Origin: Vibrio plantisponsor
GTDB lineage: Bacteria > Pseudomonadota > Gammaproteobacteria > Enterobacterales > Vibrionaceae
Length of the DNA stretch: 64,000 nt
Direction of reading: 5' to 3'
Assembly: GCF_013041605.1 (NCBI RefSeq)
Contig: NZ_JABEQC010000013.1
Span: 59,771-123,770, forward strand
A program made the position numbers and the translations under genes. Shown here piece after piece: positions 61,246-64,000 of this stretch (position 1 is the stretch's first letter; each line of letters opens with the position of its first letter). The notes beneath the pieces were generated by a model that saw only the letters and a program-made list of their open reading frames with translations, ran no database searches and was not told the DNA's origin.

Positions 61246-63462
61246 ATGAAACTATCGAGAATTGCGCTCGCGCTTAGTAGTGCATTTGCGCTTAGTGCAT
61301 GCACTGCGGTACAAACAGAGGTAACACCAGAAAACTTGACGTGGCAGGCCATCACTTTCGGACAATCTACCGACTTAAACTTTGGCTCGACAATCCTTCC
61401 AGAAAAAATAGGTACAAATGAAGTATTGGTAAATGGAAAGCCGGTCAAAGCAGGAAAACTTGCAGAAACTTTCACTATTGAAAGCCGCGGCGGTAAACTG
61501 GCCAATTCCCATGAAGGCGTCACTTTCTACTACACTAAACTTCCTACCAACAAAAACTTCACCCTATCCGCTTCGGTTGTTTTAGAGCAATTGGGCCCAG
61601 AAACAGGCTCTACACCTAACCGTCAGGAAGGTGCAGGAATAATGGTTCGTGACATTATTGGTCAGCCACGTTTAGATCCTCAGCCTGAAGGTTTAGAAGA
61701 ATTTCCTGCGGCATCCAATATGGTGATGAACCTTTTAAGAGCGAGCAAAAAAGAGAATAACGGTTTAATTAATATCAATGCGAACTATCGTGAAGGTATC
61801 TACCAACCATGGGGAACTGGCGGCAACAAGATGGCACGTGACGAGTTTATAAAAGATGTGCCTTTCACCGATGGTAAACCATTCAAAATGTCTCTAACTC
61901 GAACAGATACTGGTTATTTTGTCACTTATGATAATGGAAGCATCAGTGAAACCCATGAAGTTGAGGGAGCTAACGCTAATATCGTAGAGATGCAAGACCC
62001 CGACAACCAATATGTCGGTTTCTTTGCATCCCGTAACGCAAAGATTTCAGTCAGTGACGTTCAGATTGAACTTAGCGATGCGCATACCGTTGATACACCA
62101 AAATATTCAGCGAAATTGACGGATGTTGTCTTACAACAGGCATCGCCTGACAAAAGTGCAATTGAAAACTACAGTCTGCAATCACGAGCAAACTACTCTG
62201 GTACTTTCAGTGTTAGCCAACAAGGTAAAGTGGTTGTAGAAAAGCAAGATATTCCAGCAGGTGATTTCTTCCGCTTTGATGCAATACTCACCTCTCCTAG
62301 CACTGCATTTACTGTTACATATACACCAACAGGAGGCCCGGATCTAACACCTAAAACTTATCAACAGAAAGTTGAAAAGGTCAACTTAGCGGATCCAATG
62401 AATATTTCTGTAAATCCAGACGGTAGCAATGGTCACTTAGATCTTGCAACAGCCATCGAACTCGTTGCTCCTGGCGGTATTATCACCCTAGAAGACGGCG
62501 ACTACCAAGGCATCACTATTCCAGTTTCAGCAAGCGGTACTGCTGACTTGCCAAAAACGCTTTTGGCGAAAGGCGAACACGTTCGCTTCCTTGGTGACAT
62601 TCAACACAATGCAAGTTACTGGAACGTTTCAGATATTGAAGTCTCAGGTGCACGTTACATTGTTTGGGGTAGCCATAACAACTTCGATTACATTGTCACA
62701 CACAGCGCTCCAGATACGGGCTTCCAGATTACATCACCAGACAAATTGGGACGAGCTTTATGGGCAAGTCATAACACTGTGAGTGACAGCGAAAGTTACA
62801 ACAACATGGATAAATCTCAAATCAACGCAGATGGCTTTGCTGCCAAAATGCGAATTGGTGACGGAAACACCTTCATCCGCTGTGTGTCTCACCACAACAT
62901 TGATGATGGTTGGGATTTATTCAACAAAGTAGAAGATGGTGCCAATGGCGCTGTGACGATCATTGATTCTGTTTCATACCGAAATGGTCAAACGCTAACG
63001 GTTGCAGGTAAAGGCGGAAGCAGAGGTAATGGTTTTAAATTAGGTGGTGAAGGTTTACCTGTTGCCCACGTAGTGAAAAACAGCCTAGCTTTCCAAAACA
63101 ACATGGATGGCTTCACTGACAACTTTAACCCTGGTTCTCTTGTACTAGAAAATAACGTTTCTATCGATAACAAGCGTTTCAATTTCTTATTCCGTAAGAG
63201 CCCATACGCTGGTCAAGTTAAACAGGGGCATTTTGAAGATAACCGCTCATACCGTTTTTTTGTTGAAAGCAAATATAGTGATGTTGTAAACGGAGATACT
63301 TTGGTTAACAACCAGTTTTTTGTTGACGGCCATACTGTTGACCAAAACGGCAAAATCGTGAAGGAAGATGTCAGTGAACTTAAAAATGCCAGTGATGTTA
63401 ATTCTACTAGCGAAGAGTCAATGGATGAGCAAGTACAGAAACTACGTTCGCTATTGAACTAG
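61246..63462 (+). CDS. Family 9 pectate lyase, lipoprotein (PelX/PelL-like exopolygalacturonate lyase)
   Basis: 738 residues. A lipoprotein signal ends in the lipobox LSAC (Cys19), so the enzyme should be lipid-anchored in the envelope, possibly on the surface. Residues about 30-280 form a beta-sandwich-like domain (FGQSTDLNFGS, FTIESRGGKLANSHEG, VGFFASRNAKISVSDVQI). Residues about 290-385 form a second small domain. From about 395 on comes the PL9 parallel beta-helix (GGIITLEDGDYQGI, RYIVWGSHNNFDYIVTHSAPDTGF, NADGFAAKMRIGDGNTFIRCVSHHNIDDGWDLFNK). The Lys of FAAKMRIG is the likely catalytic base and the Asp residues of NADGF and DDGWD the calcium site. It makes the oligomers taken up by KdgM and TogMNAB. 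Confidence 0.9.
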   Translation: MKLSRIALALSSAFALSACTAVQTEVTPENLTWQAITFGQSTDLNFGSTILPEKIGTNEVLVNGKPVKAGKLAETFTIESRGGKLANSHEGVTFYYTKLPTNKNFTLSASVVLEQLGPETGSTPNRQEGAGIMVRDIIGQPRLDPQPEGLEEFPAASNMVMNLLRASKKENNGLININANYREGIYQPWGTGGNKMARDEFIKDVPFTDGKPFKMSLTRTDTGYFVTYDNGSISETHEVEGANANIVEMQDPDNQYVGFFASRNAKISVSDVQIELSDAHTVDTPKYSAKLTDVVLQQASPDKSAIENYSLQSRANYSGTFSVSQQGKVVVEKQDIPAGDFFRFDAILTSPSTAFTVTYTPTGGPDLTPKTYQQKVEKVNLADPMNISVNPDGSNGHLDLATAIELVAPGGIITLEDGDYQGITIPVSASGTADLPKTLLAKGEHVRFLGDIQHNASYWNVSDIEVSGARYIVWGSHNNFDYIVTHSAPDTGFQITSPDKLGRALWASHNTVSDSESYNNMDKSQINADGFAAKMRIGDGNTFIRCVSHHNIDDGWDLFNKVEDGANGAVTIIDSVSYRNGQTLTVAGKGGSRGNGFKLGGEGLPVAHVVKNSLAFQNNMDGFTDNFNPGSLVLENNVSIDNKRFNFLFRKSPYAGQVKQGHFEDNRSYRFFVESKYSDVVNGDTLVNNQFFVDGHTVDQNGKIVKEDVSELKNASDVNSTSEESMDEQVQKLRSLLN

Positions 63463-63830
63463 TTCGTATCTGTAATAATCCGTTGTTTTAGTATGCGGGG
63501 TTACATTTCTACAAAAGAGTATAGTGGCGCAGTTATCAAACTCTCCGTTGTAGCTGCGTCTCAAAATCTCGATTTGGTTTCCATAGTTACCACTTATCAA
63601 TTGTTCTACTTAAGCATGCATGCCATGGACTAAGTTCGGCAACCTAAGCATCACAGTTTTCAAACTTAATGCTTATTCCAAGATTGGAGCCACTGGATAG
63701 ATAACTATCCCAGAAAGTGAACATTGATTTAGAACTCTCAAACTTCTAAACCAGTCATCTTTATAACTTTGAGTTGTAGAAACTTTAGTTTTTATATCAC
63801 TCAATTTGTTTGATTGTTTTATTTAATTTT
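63463..63830. other. Intergenic region downstream of the PL9 gene
   Basis: About 370 bases before the KdgR operator. No open frame with coding character and no clear terminator was seen. Confidence 0.4.
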
Positions 63831-63849
63831 ATTGAAACGATATTTCATT
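63831..63849 (+). promoter_or_regulatory. KdgR operator upstream of kduD
   Basis: ATTGAAACGATATTTCATT fits 18 of 19 positions of the KdgR consensus AATRAAAYRNYRTTTYATT. It lies 99 bases before the kduD ATG. This is the best KdgR site in the window. Confidence 0.8.
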
Positions 63850-63947
63850 TTAATTTGTTGGTTAGATTTTTTTTTGTTAATATTGCTGTGTGTAGTGTTC
63901 AGGGCGTTCCTGTTCATCTTTAATTTGAATACGTTGAGGAAAAAGTA

Positions 63948-64000
63948 ATGATTCTTGATTCATTTGATGTGAAGGGTAAAGTTGCAATCGTAACCGGTTG
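63948..64000 (+). CDS. kduD: 2-dehydro-3-deoxy-D-gluconate 5-dehydrogenase, N-terminal start (partial)
   Basis: The last 53 bases encode MILDSFDVKGKVAIVTG, the start of an SDR protein that matches KduD (MILxxFxxxGKVAxVTG). The gene runs off the window. KduD reduces the keto-uronate made by lyases, KdgF and KduI to 2-keto-3-deoxygluconate, the KdgR inducer. AGGAAAAAG precedes the ATG. Confidence 0.8.
   Translation, partial: MILDSFDVKGKVAIVTG

Noticed and set aside
1..64000. CRISPR arrays, tRNA or rRNA genes, intact insertion sequences
   Set aside because: No regularly spaced repeats, no cloverleaf-like sequences and no transposase frame were seen on either strand.

Overview
The window looks like a Vibrio (marine gammaproteobacterial) chromosome segment of about 45% GC. 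Reasons: a zwf-pgl-gnd operon, HAMP-type chemoreceptors, a FecCD-type uptake system, a rut pyrimidine operon and large polyuronate-utilisation clusters, all in Vibrio-like codon use. No rRNA, tRNA, CRISPR array or intact transposase was seen.

Layout. 1-2.4 kb: oxidative pentose phosphate operon (zwf end, pgl, gnd). 2.4-8 kb: a small secreted protein, two tandem paralogous chemoreceptors and a DUF6279-type lipoprotein. 8.2-9.3 kb and 19.9-21.8 kb: the binding protein, and the permease plus ATPase, of a siderophore/cobalamin-type ABC importer. Between these lies a visibly AT-rich island (about 9.4-19.9 kb) carrying a class II microcin system, all on the minus strand. It has three related 15-residue double-glycine leader peptides (one gene is dead through a stop in the leader), several small membrane or unknown proteins that may give immunity, a C39 peptidase-ABC exporter and an HlyD-type adaptor. 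It also has a three-gene operon for a HlyC-like acyltransferase, a SelO-fold pseudokinase-like protein and a processive-type GT2 glycosyltransferase. I consider this the most novel system in the window: it suggests post-translational modification of the microcins by a route different from the known siderophore-microcin route.

22-34 kb: an EamA exporter, a beta-propeller lactonase and a ZIP transporter, then a uracil catabolism operon rutABCDEF extended with an NCS1 permease, a YdfG-like malonic semialdehyde reductase and ribB. A TetR regulator (RutR) is encoded upstream. A RutR-like palindrome and a perfect FNR-type box lie before rutA. 34-37 kb: a methionine-synthase-like gene with tandem MetJ boxes but a frameshifted N-terminus, then a divergent Nudix / DUF3427-DUF3883 pair.

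37-64 kb: polyuronate catabolism. A KdgR regulator sits next to an operon for an SLC5 symporter, UxaC and two cytoplasmic heparinase II/III-fold lyases, preceded by a periplasmic alginate-lyase-fold protein. After two housekeeping-type genes (DnaQ-like exonuclease, cNMP/CBS/DUF294 protein) comes a pectin/oligogalacturonate cluster: kdgF, a PaeX-like esterase, a MATE transporter, a PL2 lyase, togBANM, the porin kdgM, a PL9 lipoprotein lyase and the start of kduD. KdgR-box matches before kdgM and kduD tie the cluster to the regulator. In this scheme PL9 cuts pectate at the cell surface, KdgM and TogMNAB import the oligomers, PL2 and KdgF process them to keto-uronate, and KduD continues the pathway.
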